Source: Nocardiopsis sp. FIRDI 009 | GTDB taxonomy: Bacteria; Actinomycetota; Actinomycetes; Streptosporangiales; Streptosporangiaceae | Length of the DNA stretch: 64,000 nt | Reading direction: 5' to 3' | Assembly: GCF_003386285.1 (NCBI RefSeq) | Contig: NZ_QPNC01000018.1 | Span: forward strand, 124,001-188,000 | Shown here: positions 7,546 to 15,972 of the stretch, in pieces | Numbering within the stretch: the first letter of the stretch is position 1 | How the letters are laid out: the number at the start of each line of letters is the position of its first letter | Position numbers and translations under genes: made by a program | The notes under the pieces: generated by a model | Told to the model about the DNA's origin: nothing | Database searches by the model: none | The model's input: the letters and a program-made list of their open reading frames with translations, nothing else

Positions 7546-8904
7546 ATGGAGCACGTCGACGCGATCGTCATCGGGATGGGGCCGGGGGGTGAGACGGTCG
7601 CCTCCCGCCTCCTGGACGCGGGGCGCCGCGTCGCCGTGGCCGAGCGCGCGCTCATCGGAGGGGAGTGCGCCTACTACGCCTGCATCCCCTCCAAGGTGCT
7701 GCTCCGCGCCCCCGAGGCCCGACAGGAGGCGGTCGAGGCCGCCGGGGTGGACACGCCCGGACTCGACTGGCCCGCCCTGCGCGACCACCGCGACCGGATG
7801 ATCCGCCACCTCGACGACTCCGCGCAGGTCCGGGGCTACCGCGACCGGGGCGCGCTCGTGCTCCGGGGCCAGGCGCGCGTCGTCGGACGCGACCCCTGGC
7901 GGGTGTCCGTGGGCGAAAAGCAGGTCAGCGCCGACCACCTCGTCGTGGCCACCGGCTCCGAGGCGGTCCGCCCGCCCGTGGCGGGCCTGGACGAGCTGGG
8001 ACCGGCCCGGATCTGGACCAACCGCGAGGCCACCACGCTCACCGCCCCGCCCGAGAGCGCGCTGGTGATCGGCGGCGGCGCGGTCGGGATCGAACTCGGC
8101 CACTTCCTCAACCGGATGGGCGCCGAGGTCACCCTCGTCCAGCGCGGCCCCCGCCTGCTGGACCGCGAGGAACCGCGCCTGTGCGAGCTGATCGGAGAGC
8201 GGTTCGCCCGCGACGGCGTCGACGTACGCGTGGGCACCACCGTCGCATCGGTCGCCCGCGACGGGTCGGGTGTACTCGCACGCCTCGACGACGGCCGGCG
8301 CGTGCGCGCCGACGTCGTCGTCCTGGCCTCGGGCCGCCGCCCGCGCGCCGACGGGCTCGGTCTGGCCGAGCTGGGCGTGGACCTGGACCGGACCGCGCTG
8401 GGCGTGGACGAGCGCTGCCAGGCGGCGCCGGGGCTGTGGGGGGTCGGCGACGCGACCGGACGCGCCATGTTCACCCACGTGGCCAAGTACCAGGGGCGGG
8501 TCGTCGCCGACAACATCCTGGGCCTGGGCCGGAGCGCCGACTACACGGCCGTGCCCCGCGTGGTCTTCTCCGACCCCGAGATCGCCGCCGTGGGGCTCAC
8601 CGAGGAGCGGGCCCGCGCCCAGGGCGTCGACGCGGTCACCGCCGAGGTGGACGTTCCGGCGAACCTGGCGCGCCCGTGGACCTACTCCATCGACCCCGAG
8701 GGCACGCTCGGCCTGGTCGCCGACCGCGCCAGCGGCGTGCTCGTGGGGGCGTGGGCGTTCGGCCCCCTGGCCTCGGAGTGGATCCACACCGCCGCCCTGG
8801 CGATCCACGCCCGGATCCCGGTCGCGCTCCTGGCCGACTCGATCCCCCAGTTCCCCACGTTCAACGAGGCCTACCTCGTCGCCCTGGAGCGACTGAACCT
8901 GTGA
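7546..8904 (+). CDS. FAD-dependent pyridine nucleotide-disulfide oxidoreductase
   Basis: A 452-residue protein of the dihydrolipoamide dehydrogenase/mercuric reductase class. It has the FAD site IVIGMGPGGETVASRL, redox-active disulfide GGECAYYACIPSK (C-X4-C, near residue 45), NAD(P)H site VIGGGAVGIELGHF, second FAD motif LWGVGDATG and a C-terminal dimerisation domain. The usual interface motif HPTxxE reads FPTFNE, so the catalytic base histidine of lipoamide or glutathione reductases is missing, as in MerA-type enzymes. The true electron acceptor is therefore unclear. ATG 7546 begins MEHVDAIVIG; the open frame upstream of it is non-coding. Confidence 0.87.
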   Translation: MEHVDAIVIGMGPGGETVASRLLDAGRRVAVAERALIGGECAYYACIPSKVLLRAPEARQEAVEAAGVDTPGLDWPALRDHRDRMIRHLDDSAQVRGYRDRGALVLRGQARVVGRDPWRVSVGEKQVSADHLVVATGSEAVRPPVAGLDELGPARIWTNREATTLTAPPESALVIGGGAVGIELGHFLNRMGAEVTLVQRGPRLLDREEPRLCELIGERFARDGVDVRVGTTVASVARDGSGVLARLDDGRRVRADVVVLASGRRPRADGLGLAELGVDLDRTALGVDERCQAAPGLWGVGDATGRAMFTHVAKYQGRVVADNILGLGRSADYTAVPRVVFSDPEIAAVGLTEERARAQGVDAVTAEVDVPANLARPWTYSIDPEGTLGLVADRASGVLVGAWAFGPLASEWIHTAALAIHARIPVALLADSIPQFPTFNEAYLVALERLNL

Positions 8905-8907
8905 CGC

Positions 8908-8956
8908 GGCGGGGCGGGACCGGTCAACCGCCACTCCGGCCCCGCCCCGACCGGTC
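8908..8956. terminator. Possible bidirectional terminator
   Basis: The gap between the converging flavoprotein and amidohydrolase genes contains GGCGGGGC (8908-8915) pairing with GCCCCGCC (8939-8946), and GACCGGTC-type repeats that allow an alternative stem. There is no U tract. The position between convergent stops is the main support. Confidence 0.45.
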
Positions 8957-10564
8957 TCACCCCTGGCGGTACACCACCCGCCCGTCGACCACGGTCATCG
9001 CCACCGGCAGCTCGGGCAGGTCGTCGGGGGCGGTGGTGAGCGGGTCGCCCGCGAACACGGTCAGGTCCGCCCGGGCCCCCTCGCGCACCACCCCGGCGAC
9101 GGACTCCTCCCCGGTGCCGTAGGCCGCCCACGACGTGTAGCCCGCCAGGGCCTGGCCCGCGGTGAGCGCCTGCTCCGGCCCCACCGGCTCCCGGCCGTCC
9201 CGCCCTGCGGGCCGCCGCAGCCGAGCCCCGGCCATGACCGGACGCGGGTCGAAGGCGGCGATCGGCCAGTCCGAACCCAGCGCCACCCGGCCGCCCGCGG
9301 CGACCACGTCCCCGTAACGCCAGGCGCGGGCGCAGCGCGCGTCGCCCACCCGGCCCGACCAGTTGTCGGAGTGGTCGGGCAGCGTCCAGTCCATGTGCGT
9401 GGGCTGCATCGAGGCCACCACGTCCAGCTCGGCGAAGCGCGGGACGTCCTGGTCGAGGATCAGCTCGGCGTGCTCGATCCGGTGCCGCCCCCGGGCGGGC
9501 GCGCCCACCCGCGCGTAGGTGTCGAGGGCGTAGGTGACCGCGCGGTCGCCGATCGCGTGGGTGAAGGAGGGCAGTCCCAGCGCGGCCACGGCGCCCACCG
9601 CCCCGCGGTACCGCTCCGGGTCCCGCCAGATGGGCCGGTTCCCCTCGCCCAGGCAGTCGGGGTGGTGCAGCCAGGCCGCGCCGCCGTCGATCGTGCCGTC
9701 GAGCAGGAACTTCACCGCGCCCGTCCGCAGCAGCCGACCCGACCGCCCGCGCAGGTCGCGCACGATCTCCAAGGTGTCGTCGACCCGCCCGGGCAGCGCC
9801 CATGGGGCGAGCAGGACCCGGCTGGTCAGCTCGTCGCGCTCGGACAGCAGTTCCAGCGTCTCCAGGGTGCCGGGCGCCAGGTCCAGCACGTGCAGCCCGG
9901 TCAGGCCCACGGCGTTCTGCCCACCCAGCACGCGCCGCAGCCCGCGCGCGCACTCCTCGACGTCCATCGGGGGCACGGCCTCCTGGCCGGTGAACACGGC
10001 CAGGGTCTCGCGCAGGTAGCCGGTGGGGAGCCCGTCGTCGTCCACGTCGATCTCGGAGTGGTCGGCGAACTCGATCGGTCCGGTGATCCCCGCGCGCCGC
10101 AGCCCCTCGGAGCTCATCAGCGCGTTGTGGGCGTCGATCATCGAGATCATCGCGGGGCGGCCGCCGACCGCCGCGTCGATGTGGTCGCGGTGGGGGGTGC
10201 CGGGCCGGAACGCGGTGTACTCCGCGCCGAAGCCGATCACCCACGCGTCGGGCGGGAGGTCGGCGCAGTGCGCGCGCAGGGCCCGGCGCAGGTCGTCGAG
10301 GTCCTCGATGTGGGTGAGGTCGACCCCGCGCCCCTGGGACAGGGCCAGCACCGGGTGCTGGTGGGAGTCCACCAGGCCGGGGGTGACCGTCAGGCCGGTC
10401 CCGTCGACCACCTCGGTGCGGCGGCCCGCCAGGGCGCCGACCTCGCGGTCGTCGCCGACGGCCACCACCGTGCCCGCACGGACGGCGACGGCGGTCGCGG
10501 ACGGGCGCGTCGGGTCCATGGTGTGGACGCGGGCGCCGCGGATCAGCAGGTCGGGGGCGGTCAA
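8957..10564 (-). CDS. Amidohydrolase family protein (YtcJ-like)
   Basis: A 535-residue amidohydrolase-3 protein. The N-terminal beta sandwich begins LLIRGARVHTMDP; the metal site VTPGLVDSHQHPVLAL (HxH) is near residue 68; further His ligands lie in FTHAIGDRAV and RIEHAELIL; and the last Asp is in ALGSDWPIAAFDPRP. Members hydrolyse amide or C-N bonds of diverse substrates. The TTG start overlaps the stop of the upstream transporter gene (TTGA) and follows GAGGAGG, so the two are coupled. The pairing with an NCS1 transporter suggests that the transporter imports the substrate, perhaps a nucleobase, hydantoin or related heterocycle. Confidence 0.87.
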   Translation of the reverse strand: MTAPDLLIRGARVHTMDPTRPSATAVAVRAGTVVAVGDDREVGALAGRRTEVVDGTGLTVTPGLVDSHQHPVLALSQGRGVDLTHIEDLDDLRRALRAHCADLPPDAWVIGFGAEYTAFRPGTPHRDHIDAAVGGRPAMISMIDAHNALMSSEGLRRAGITGPIEFADHSEIDVDDDGLPTGYLRETLAVFTGQEAVPPMDVEECARGLRRVLGGQNAVGLTGLHVLDLAPGTLETLELLSERDELTSRVLLAPWALPGRVDDTLEIVRDLRGRSGRLLRTGAVKFLLDGTIDGGAAWLHHPDCLGEGNRPIWRDPERYRGAVGAVAALGLPSFTHAIGDRAVTYALDTYARVGAPARGRHRIEHAELILDQDVPRFAELDVVASMQPTHMDWTLPDHSDNWSGRVGDARCARAWRYGDVVAAGGRVALGSDWPIAAFDPRPVMAGARLRRPAGRDGREPVGPEQALTAGQALAGYTSWAAYGTGEESVAGVVREGARADLTVFAGDPLTTAPDDLPELPVAMTVVDGRVVYRQG

Positions 10565-11973
10565 CGGTAACCTCCTCGGTTCAGCGGGCGGACGATCGCC
10601 TTGGTGAGCACGACGTGCACCGCGGCGGTGACGGCGAAGGCGGGCAGGGACGCGGTCAGGTACGGGAAGAGGGGGGAGCTGGCGTAGGTCACGGGGTTGA
10701 GCAGGAGCAGGTAGGTGACCGCCCCCGCCGCCACGGCGACGAAGGCCACCGGGTTGATCCCCTGCCAGAACCCGTAGCGGGACTCCTCATCGCCGGTGTA
10801 CAGGTCGCGCAGGTGCAGCCTGCGGCGGCGCAGGAGGTAGAAGTCGGCGAAGTACACCGCGCACAGCGGCGCCACGATCAGCGCCACCAGGGCGAGGAAG
10901 CGGAAGAACAGCTCGTAGACGCCGCCGGGGAAGAAGACCATGACGGTGGCGGGCAGCAGGAGCAGCGCGGCGAGCACCGGCCAGGGCAGGTGGGCGATGG
11001 CGCCGTGCAGACGCTGCACGGCCAGCGCCCCGGAGTAGGTCTGCCCCAGGATGCTGGTGACGTTGGCGAAGGCGACGAACAGCAGGGCCAGCGCGCCCAG
11101 GACCACGCCGCCGACCGGGACCATCCACGTCGTGGGGTCGCTGGAGCCGAAGGCGAGCGCGGCCAGCGTGCCGACCAGCCCGGCGACGGTGCTGGCGCCG
11201 AACAGGCCGATGAGGTTGGGCCAGTACGCCACCCGCGCGGTGGTGGTGAGGCGGGCGAGGTTGCCGGTGATCGCCCACCAGGAGAACCCGGCGCCCAGGC
11301 AGACCTCCAGTGCGGCGGTGTAGCTGAGCAGCGGATCGCCCAGGGGGGTGAGCGGGGCGAGGGCCGCGAGCTCGGCGGGGCCGCGTTCGCGCAGGATCAC
11401 GACGAGCATGACCAGGGTGATCACGGCCAGGGCCGGGGCGATGAGGCCGTTGACGCGGCTCAGTGAGAGCGGTCCGCGCAGCAGCAGGAGCCAGCAGGCC
11501 ACCAGCGCCACCAGGCAGAAGCCGATCACCACGGGGGAGTCCGCACGCAGGTCGGTGCCCAGGACCGCGTTGGACACGTTGGCCAGCGCGCGACCGAACA
11601 TGATGGCCAGGATGGCGTTCCAGGTGGCCAGCAGGAACGGCATGAGCAGCAGCAGGAGGATCCGGACGCCGTTGCGCCCGAAGACGCTGCGCAGGGCGCC
11701 GAACTGCTCCACGCCGTACTTGGCGGACGGGACGCACGTGGTCAGCGCGACCAGGACCACGCCGACGAGATTGCCGACCACGGTGACGGCGATGGCCGCC
11801 TTGGCCCCGACGAAGAGCGCGACGCTCCCGCCGGTGAGGAAGGCCCAGGTGGCGATGGCCAGGCCCACGTTGACCGAGGTGAAGCCCCAGAAACCCCACA
11901 CGCGCTCGCCGCGCAGCAGGGGGAGTCCGGCCAGGGAGCCGGCGGAGCCGGAGACGGTGGGGGTGTCGCTCAT
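10561..11973 (-). CDS. NCS1-family nucleobase/hydantoin:cation symporter
   Basis: A 470-residue protein with about 12 membrane helices. It has the NCS1 region GERVWGFWGFTSVNVGLAIA in helix 1, GVEQFGALRSVFGRNG after helix 2, and SWWAITGNLARLTT in mid-protein. Known members take up purines, cytosine, allantoin, hydantoins or thiamine. The start MSDTPTVSG at 11973 overlaps the stop of a 54-codon membrane gene (ATGA), and its 3' end overlaps the amidohydrolase start. The three genes therefore form a tight operon, probably for uptake and hydrolysis of one nitrogen compound. Confidence 0.88.
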   Translation of the reverse strand: MSDTPTVSGSAGSLAGLPLLRGERVWGFWGFTSVNVGLAIATWAFLTGGSVALFVGAKAAIAVTVVGNLVGVVLVALTTCVPSAKYGVEQFGALRSVFGRNGVRILLLLLMPFLLATWNAILAIMFGRALANVSNAVLGTDLRADSPVVIGFCLVALVACWLLLLRGPLSLSRVNGLIAPALAVITLVMLVVILRERGPAELAALAPLTPLGDPLLSYTAALEVCLGAGFSWWAITGNLARLTTTARVAYWPNLIGLFGASTVAGLVGTLAALAFGSSDPTTWMVPVGGVVLGALALLFVAFANVTSILGQTYSGALAVQRLHGAIAHLPWPVLAALLLLPATVMVFFPGGVYELFFRFLALVALIVAPLCAVYFADFYLLRRRRLHLRDLYTGDEESRYGFWQGINPVAFVAVAAGAVTYLLLLNPVTYASSPLFPYLTASLPAFAVTAAVHVVLTKAIVRPLNRGGYR

Positions 11974-12134
11974 GACAGCCCCCACCACAGCAGGAGGACG
12001 CTGACACCGACGACGGCGACCGCGGTCACCACGAGGTCGAGGGCGGGCAGGTCGGCGTGCGCGGGGTCGTGGTAGTCGGGGGATTCGATGGTGCGGATTC
12101 GGGTGTCCAATTCCGCCAGATCGTTCGCGTGCAT
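11970..12134 (-). CDS. Small single-span membrane protein, first gene of transporter operon
   Basis: A 54-residue protein: an acidic N-terminal half (MHANDLAELDTRIRTIES) followed by one hydrophobic helix LVVTAVAVVGVSVLLLWWGL and an immediate end. CAGGAG lies just upstream of ATG 12134, and the stop overlaps the transporter start by ATGA. I do not recognise a family. Position and topology suggest an accessory subunit of the NCS1 transporter, by analogy with small partners of other symporters. This is inference. Confidence 0.75.
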   Translation of the reverse strand: MHANDLAELDTRIRTIESPDYHDPAHADLPALDLVVTAVAVVGVSVLLLWWGLS

Positions 12135-12149
12135 GTGGAACTCCTGACG

Positions 12150-12164
12150 ACTAACGTTGTTAGT
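12150..12164. promoter_or_regulatory. TetR operator candidate
   Basis: ACTAAC-GTT-GTTAGT is a perfect inverted repeat between the divergent small membrane protein (start 12134) and the TetR gene. A TTG at 12157 that would lengthen the TetR frame lies inside it, which argues for a later TetR start. It probably controls both directions. Confidence 0.7.
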
Positions 12165-12228
12165 TGATACGCTAGGGGGAGTTTCCCGATTTGTGAAGTA
12201 CCTCACGGAAACCCTGACGGAGAGCGGT

Positions 12229-12867
12229 GTGGATGCGCGGGCGGCAGCGGTGAACGGCGGACCCCGGACGGCCCTGACGCGTACCCTGATCGCCTCCGCC
12301 GCCCTGGGCGTGCTCGACGAGGAGGGCGTCGACGCCCTCACCCTGCGCGAGGTCGCCCGGCGCCTGGAGGTCAAGGCGTCCTCGCTGTACAACCACGTGC
12401 GGTCCAAGTCCGAGATCCTCGACCTGGTCACCGAGCTGATCAGCGGCAAGGTGGATCTGGCGCTGCTGGACGCGGACGACTGGCGCACGGGGCTGCGCCG
12501 GTTCGCGGTCGCCTACCGGGACGCCTTCCTCGCCCACCCCAACGCCACCGCCGTCATCGCCCGCCGCGCCGTGGAGACCCCCTCGTCCCTGCGCTACTAC
12601 GCCCGATCCGTCTCGTCGCTCACCGACGCCGGATGGTCGCCCGCCAAGGCGTTGGAGATCGTCCTGGCGGTCGACTACATCGTCATGGGCTCGATCATCG
12701 TGCCCTTCTCCACCGGCTTCGTCCGCCCCCCGACCTCCTACGGGCCCGACCACGCCCCCCTGGCCGCGGCCATCGGCGCCGTGGACCCGGACACCGTCGA
12801 CGACACCGCCTTCCGGGCCACCCTGGACGCCTATCTGACCGGCCTCGGCGACCCGCCGACCGGGTAG
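12229..12867 (+). CDS. TetR-family transcriptional regulator
   Basis: About 212 residues. Helix-turn-helix at the N-terminus: LIASAALGVLDEEGVDALTL then REVARRLEVKASSLYNHVRS, the classic TetR recognition helix. The C-terminal half resembles TetR_C (AVDYIVMGSIIVPFSTGF). GTG 12229 follows CGGAGAGCG; GTG 12250 is an alternative. It is divergent from the amidohydrolase/NCS1 operon and a palindrome lies between them, so it probably represses that operon and itself, responding to the transported compound. Confidence 0.88.
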   Translation: MDARAAAVNGGPRTALTRTLIASAALGVLDEEGVDALTLREVARRLEVKASSLYNHVRSKSEILDLVTELISGKVDLALLDADDWRTGLRRFAVAYRDAFLAHPNATAVIARRAVETPSSLRYYARSVSSLTDAGWSPAKALEIVLAVDYIVMGSIIVPFSTGFVRPPTSYGPDHAPLAAAIGAVDPDTVDDTAFRATLDAYLTGLGDPPTG

Positions 12868-13071
12868 CGGCGCGGCGTCTCTCCGAACCCCCGCCCCGGT
12901 CCGCCCGACACCCCGGGCGCCGCTCCGCGACGGACTGGCCGGGCGACCTCCACCGGCGCCCGCGGCGCGCCACCCCTCGTGGGACCGCCGCCCGTTCCTC
13001 GCCGCGCGGCATCCCTCCTGCGCCCGAACGGCGACCGGTGGCCCGTCCCGGGAAACAGGGCCGGGTCCCGG

Positions 13072-14154
13072 TCAGGCGGCGTCACTCCGGCCGCTCCGCC
13101 GACCCGTCCGGGTGAAGACCTCGTGCAGCGCGCGGTCGGTGTCGGACACGCCCGCGCGCAGGGCCGCCAGCCACGCCGCCCCGCCCGCCGTGCACCCGGC
13201 CATGACGATCTCCGTCCCCGACGATCCCAGCTCCAGCTTGCGGGTGAGCGCGGCGCGCACCGGTGCGGAGTGGCTGAGCACGCCGCCGGACAGCACCACC
13301 GGGGTGTGCTCCCCGGGCGTGCGCACCTGGTGCACGGTGTGCGCCAGGTGACCCGCCGCGGCCTCCACGATCACCTCCGCCGCCGGATCACCCGCCGTGT
13401 GCGCCTCACTGACCAGCGGCGCGAGCGTGGCCAGCGCCACCGGAGGCCCCTCGGTCAGCGTCCGGGCGAAGTTGCGGGCGTGCTCCTCGGGCCAGTGGTC
13501 CTGCCCGTCGACCGGGCGCTGACCGGGGATGACGCGCTTGGCCACCGTGCGCGCCAACGGGCTGAGCTCCCCGCCCCGGGACAGCTGCCGCGCGGTCTCC
13601 TTGGCCGCCTGGTGGCCGATCCAGAACGCCGAGCCGTCATCGCCGATCAGCCATCCCATGCCGTCGGCCGACCGGGTGCGACGCCGTCCCTCGAACCTCG
13701 TCGCGATCGCCCCGGTCCCGGCGATGAGGACCGTTCCGTCGGGCAGCGGCGTGCCCGAGGCGAAGGCGACCTCGTCGTCACCGGTGAACTCCGTCTTTCC
13801 CCGGGGCAGGCCAGCCTCGACCAGGGCCTCCTCCATCCGCGCGCGCACGTCCGCGTCCCGCAGCGCCGACACCCCGGCCAGGCCGACCACGATCGCCGCG
13901 ACCTCCTGGCGCGCCCAGCGTTCGGCGCGGTCCAGGGCCCCCTCGACCGCCTCGGTCAGCTGGGCGGCGGCCCGGATGACGCCGTGGGTGTTGGGGTTGG
14001 CGCCGCCCGCCCACGACTCGCCCAACCGCTCACCGGTCAGGGTGGTCACCAGGGCGCGGGTGGTGGTGCCGCCCGCGTCCACCCCCACCACGACGCGCGT
14101 CGCGCCGCGCGCGGACCGGGTTCTGTGCCGTTTCGGTGTCGAAGGAGGAGTCAC
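13072..14154 (-). CDS. BadF/BadG/BcrA/BcrD-type ATPase; N-acetylglucosamine kinase-like
   Basis: A 360-residue ASKHA-fold kinase. Phosphate-1 loop VVVGVDAGGTTTRALV lies at the N-terminus, adenosine/phosphate-2 region VLIAGTGAIATRFEG near residue 140, and VVLSGGVLSHS near residue 300. This pattern matches N-acetylglucosamine/glucosamine kinases of the BadF family, which phosphorylate free amino sugars in the cytoplasm, including recycled peptidoglycan sugars. GTG 14154 is the only sensible start. The long open frame upstream of it is the shadow of the neighbouring acetyltransferase. It runs divergently from that gene. Confidence 0.85.
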   Translation of the reverse strand: MTPPSTPKRHRTRSARGATRVVVGVDAGGTTTRALVTTLTGERLGESWAGGANPNTHGVIRAAAQLTEAVEGALDRAERWARQEVAAIVVGLAGVSALRDADVRARMEEALVEAGLPRGKTEFTGDDEVAFASGTPLPDGTVLIAGTGAIATRFEGRRRTRSADGMGWLIGDDGSAFWIGHQAAKETARQLSRGGELSPLARTVAKRVIPGQRPVDGQDHWPEEHARNFARTLTEGPPVALATLAPLVSEAHTAGDPAAEVIVEAAAGHLAHTVHQVRTPGEHTPVVLSGGVLSHSAPVRAALTRKLELGSSGTEIVMAGCTAGGAAWLAALRAGVSDTDRALHEVFTRTGRRSGRSDAA

Positions 14155-14295
14155 ACCGTAGAGGTGCCCCTCCGTGACGTCCGTTACTCCTCGGTGAGGT
14201 ATCGGCCTCCGAACCGGGCGGACACCGCGCCGTGCTCTCCACACCCCGGGAAAACGGGTGGCCACGTCCGCGGAGCCCCTGATAGGCAGACTGTC

Positions 14296-15576
14296 ATGAC
14301 GAAGACTTCCGAACCTGATCCGACCCCCGCGCCAGCCACGGACTGGACGGTGCGCGGCACCGACCGCGACGAGTACCCCCAGGCCGCCGGAGTGGTGGGG
14401 GAGGCGCTGCTGGCCCCGGGCTCGGTGGAGGAGCGACTGGAGTACATCCGCCCGCTCATCGACGCCCACGGCTACGACCGTGTCCTGGTGGCCGTGGACG
14501 GGGACCAGATCATCGGGTCGGTCAACGCCTTCGGGTTCGAGATGACGATGCCCGGCGGACCGCGTCCGGTCGCGGGCGTCACCGGAGTGGGGGTGTGGCC
14601 CACCCACCGCAGGCGGGGCGTGCTCAGCGCGCTCATCCGCCGTCAACTCCGCGACCTGCGGGAAGGCGGTGAGAGCATCGCGGCGCTGTGGGCGTCCGAG
14701 GGAGGTATCTACGGCCGGTTCGGCTACGGGGCGGCCTCGATGGAGACGGAGCTGACCGTCGCCCGGCCGCACGGCGCCCTCGTCCCCACCGCCCCGCGCG
14801 ATCCCGCGCTCACCCTGCGCCTGCTCGGCGCCGAGCAGGCCCGGGAACAGGTGGCCGAGGTGTTCGACCGGGTGCGTCCCACCCAGATCGGCCGCTTCCG
14901 ACGCGACCGGGCCTGGTGGGACCGCGTCCTGAGGGACACCCCGCAGGTGCGCGGTGACCGCACCGCCCTGAACGCCGCCGTCGTCAGCGACGCCGACGGT
15001 CCGCTGGGGTACGCCCTGTACCGGACCCGCAGGGCCTACGACCAGGCTGGCTGGCACAGCGAGCTGCGCGTCGAGGAGCTGGTCGCGGCCACACCCGCCG
15101 CCCGGGTGGCCCTGTACGACCACGTGTTCCAGCGCGACCTGGTCGCCACGGTCGTGGTGGAGCACGCCGCGGTGGACGACCCGCTGTGGACCCTCATGGC
15201 CGACCGGCAGCGGATCAGCGCCGTGCCGACCACCGCCCTGTGGGTGCGGCTCGTGGACGTGCGCGCCGCCCTGGCCGAGCGCTCCTACGCGGCGCCGGTC
15301 CGGACGGTGGTCGAGGTCGGCGACCGGTTCGCGCCCTGGAACGCGGGTCGGTGGCGGCTCGGGGGCGACGGGGACGGCGCCGCGGTCGAGCCCACCGACG
15401 ACGAACCGGACCTGTCCCTGGACGTGTCCCATCTGGGCGCGGCCTTCCTCGGCCAGCACACGCTCGCCGCCCACGTCGCGGCCGGGGTGGTCACCGAGCA
15501 CACCCCCGGTGCCGCCGACCGGTTGGACGCCGCCCTGCGGGTGCCCCACGCCCCCGTGTGCGGGGTGGTCTTCTAG
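14296..15576 (+). CDS. Eis-like GNAT N-acetyltransferase
   Basis: A 426-residue protein with the architecture of Mycobacterium Eis: two tandem GNAT folds and a C-terminal sterol-carrier-like domain. The acetyl-CoA site is VTGVGVWPTHRRRGVLSALI (RRxGxL) at residues 95-115. The catalytic tyrosine region is IYGRFGYGAAS near 140. The chain ends in Phe; in Eis the C-terminal carboxylate is the general base. Known homologues acetylate aminoglycosides or protein lysines. The start is ATG 14296. No aminoglycoside genes are nearby. Confidence 0.9.
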   Translation: MTKTSEPDPTPAPATDWTVRGTDRDEYPQAAGVVGEALLAPGSVEERLEYIRPLIDAHGYDRVLVAVDGDQIIGSVNAFGFEMTMPGGPRPVAGVTGVGVWPTHRRRGVLSALIRRQLRDLREGGESIAALWASEGGIYGRFGYGAASMETELTVARPHGALVPTAPRDPALTLRLLGAEQAREQVAEVFDRVRPTQIGRFRRDRAWWDRVLRDTPQVRGDRTALNAAVVSDADGPLGYALYRTRRAYDQAGWHSELRVEELVAATPAARVALYDHVFQRDLVATVVVEHAAVDDPLWTLMADRQRISAVPTTALWVRLVDVRAALAERSYAAPVRTVVEVGDRFAPWNAGRWRLGGDGDGAAVEPTDDEPDLSLDVSHLGAAFLGQHTLAAHVAAGVVTEHTPGAADRLDAALRVPHAPVCGVVF

Positions 15577-15714
15577 GAGTCCGCCGCCTTTCCCCGGCCG
15601 TCGCGGTATGCGGCCGGGGTGTTCGGGGTAGGTGCCGACCTGGGCACACGACGATGTGTGTCCGTCGCGTCACGGAAACGGGCGCGCGGAGCAGCGACCG
15701 GGGGAGTCGAAGAC

Positions 15715-15909
15715 ATGCACGCGAGCGTGGGAGACCGGGTCCGGATCAGGGGCAGGGTCGTCGGCATGAGGGAACACACCGGCGAGATCGTCGAGGTCCG
15801 CGGTGCGCAGGGTGAGCCGCCCTACCGGGTGCGGTTCGACGACGGGCACGAGTCCCTGATCGTTCCGGGGCCCGACTGCGTCGTCGAACCGCGTCGCCCG
15901 GCGGACTGA
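15715..15909 (+). CDS. DUF1918 domain protein
   Basis: A 64-residue protein consisting of one DUF1918 domain: MHASVGDRVRIRG, then GEIVEVRGAQGEPPYRVRFD, then the end-motif PGPDCVVEP. This SH3-like actinobacterial domain has no established function. A second copy occurs in this window fused to DUF1876 (48426-48932). GGGGGAGTC lies upstream of ATG 15715. Confidence 0.85.
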   Translation: MHASVGDRVRIRGRVVGMREHTGEIVEVRGAQGEPPYRVRFDDGHESLIVPGPDCVVEPRRPAD

Positions 15910-15972
15910 GCACTCCGTCCACGCGTGGAGGTCCGGGTTGTCCCGGGCCTCTCCCGCGTGGCCGCATCCGGC

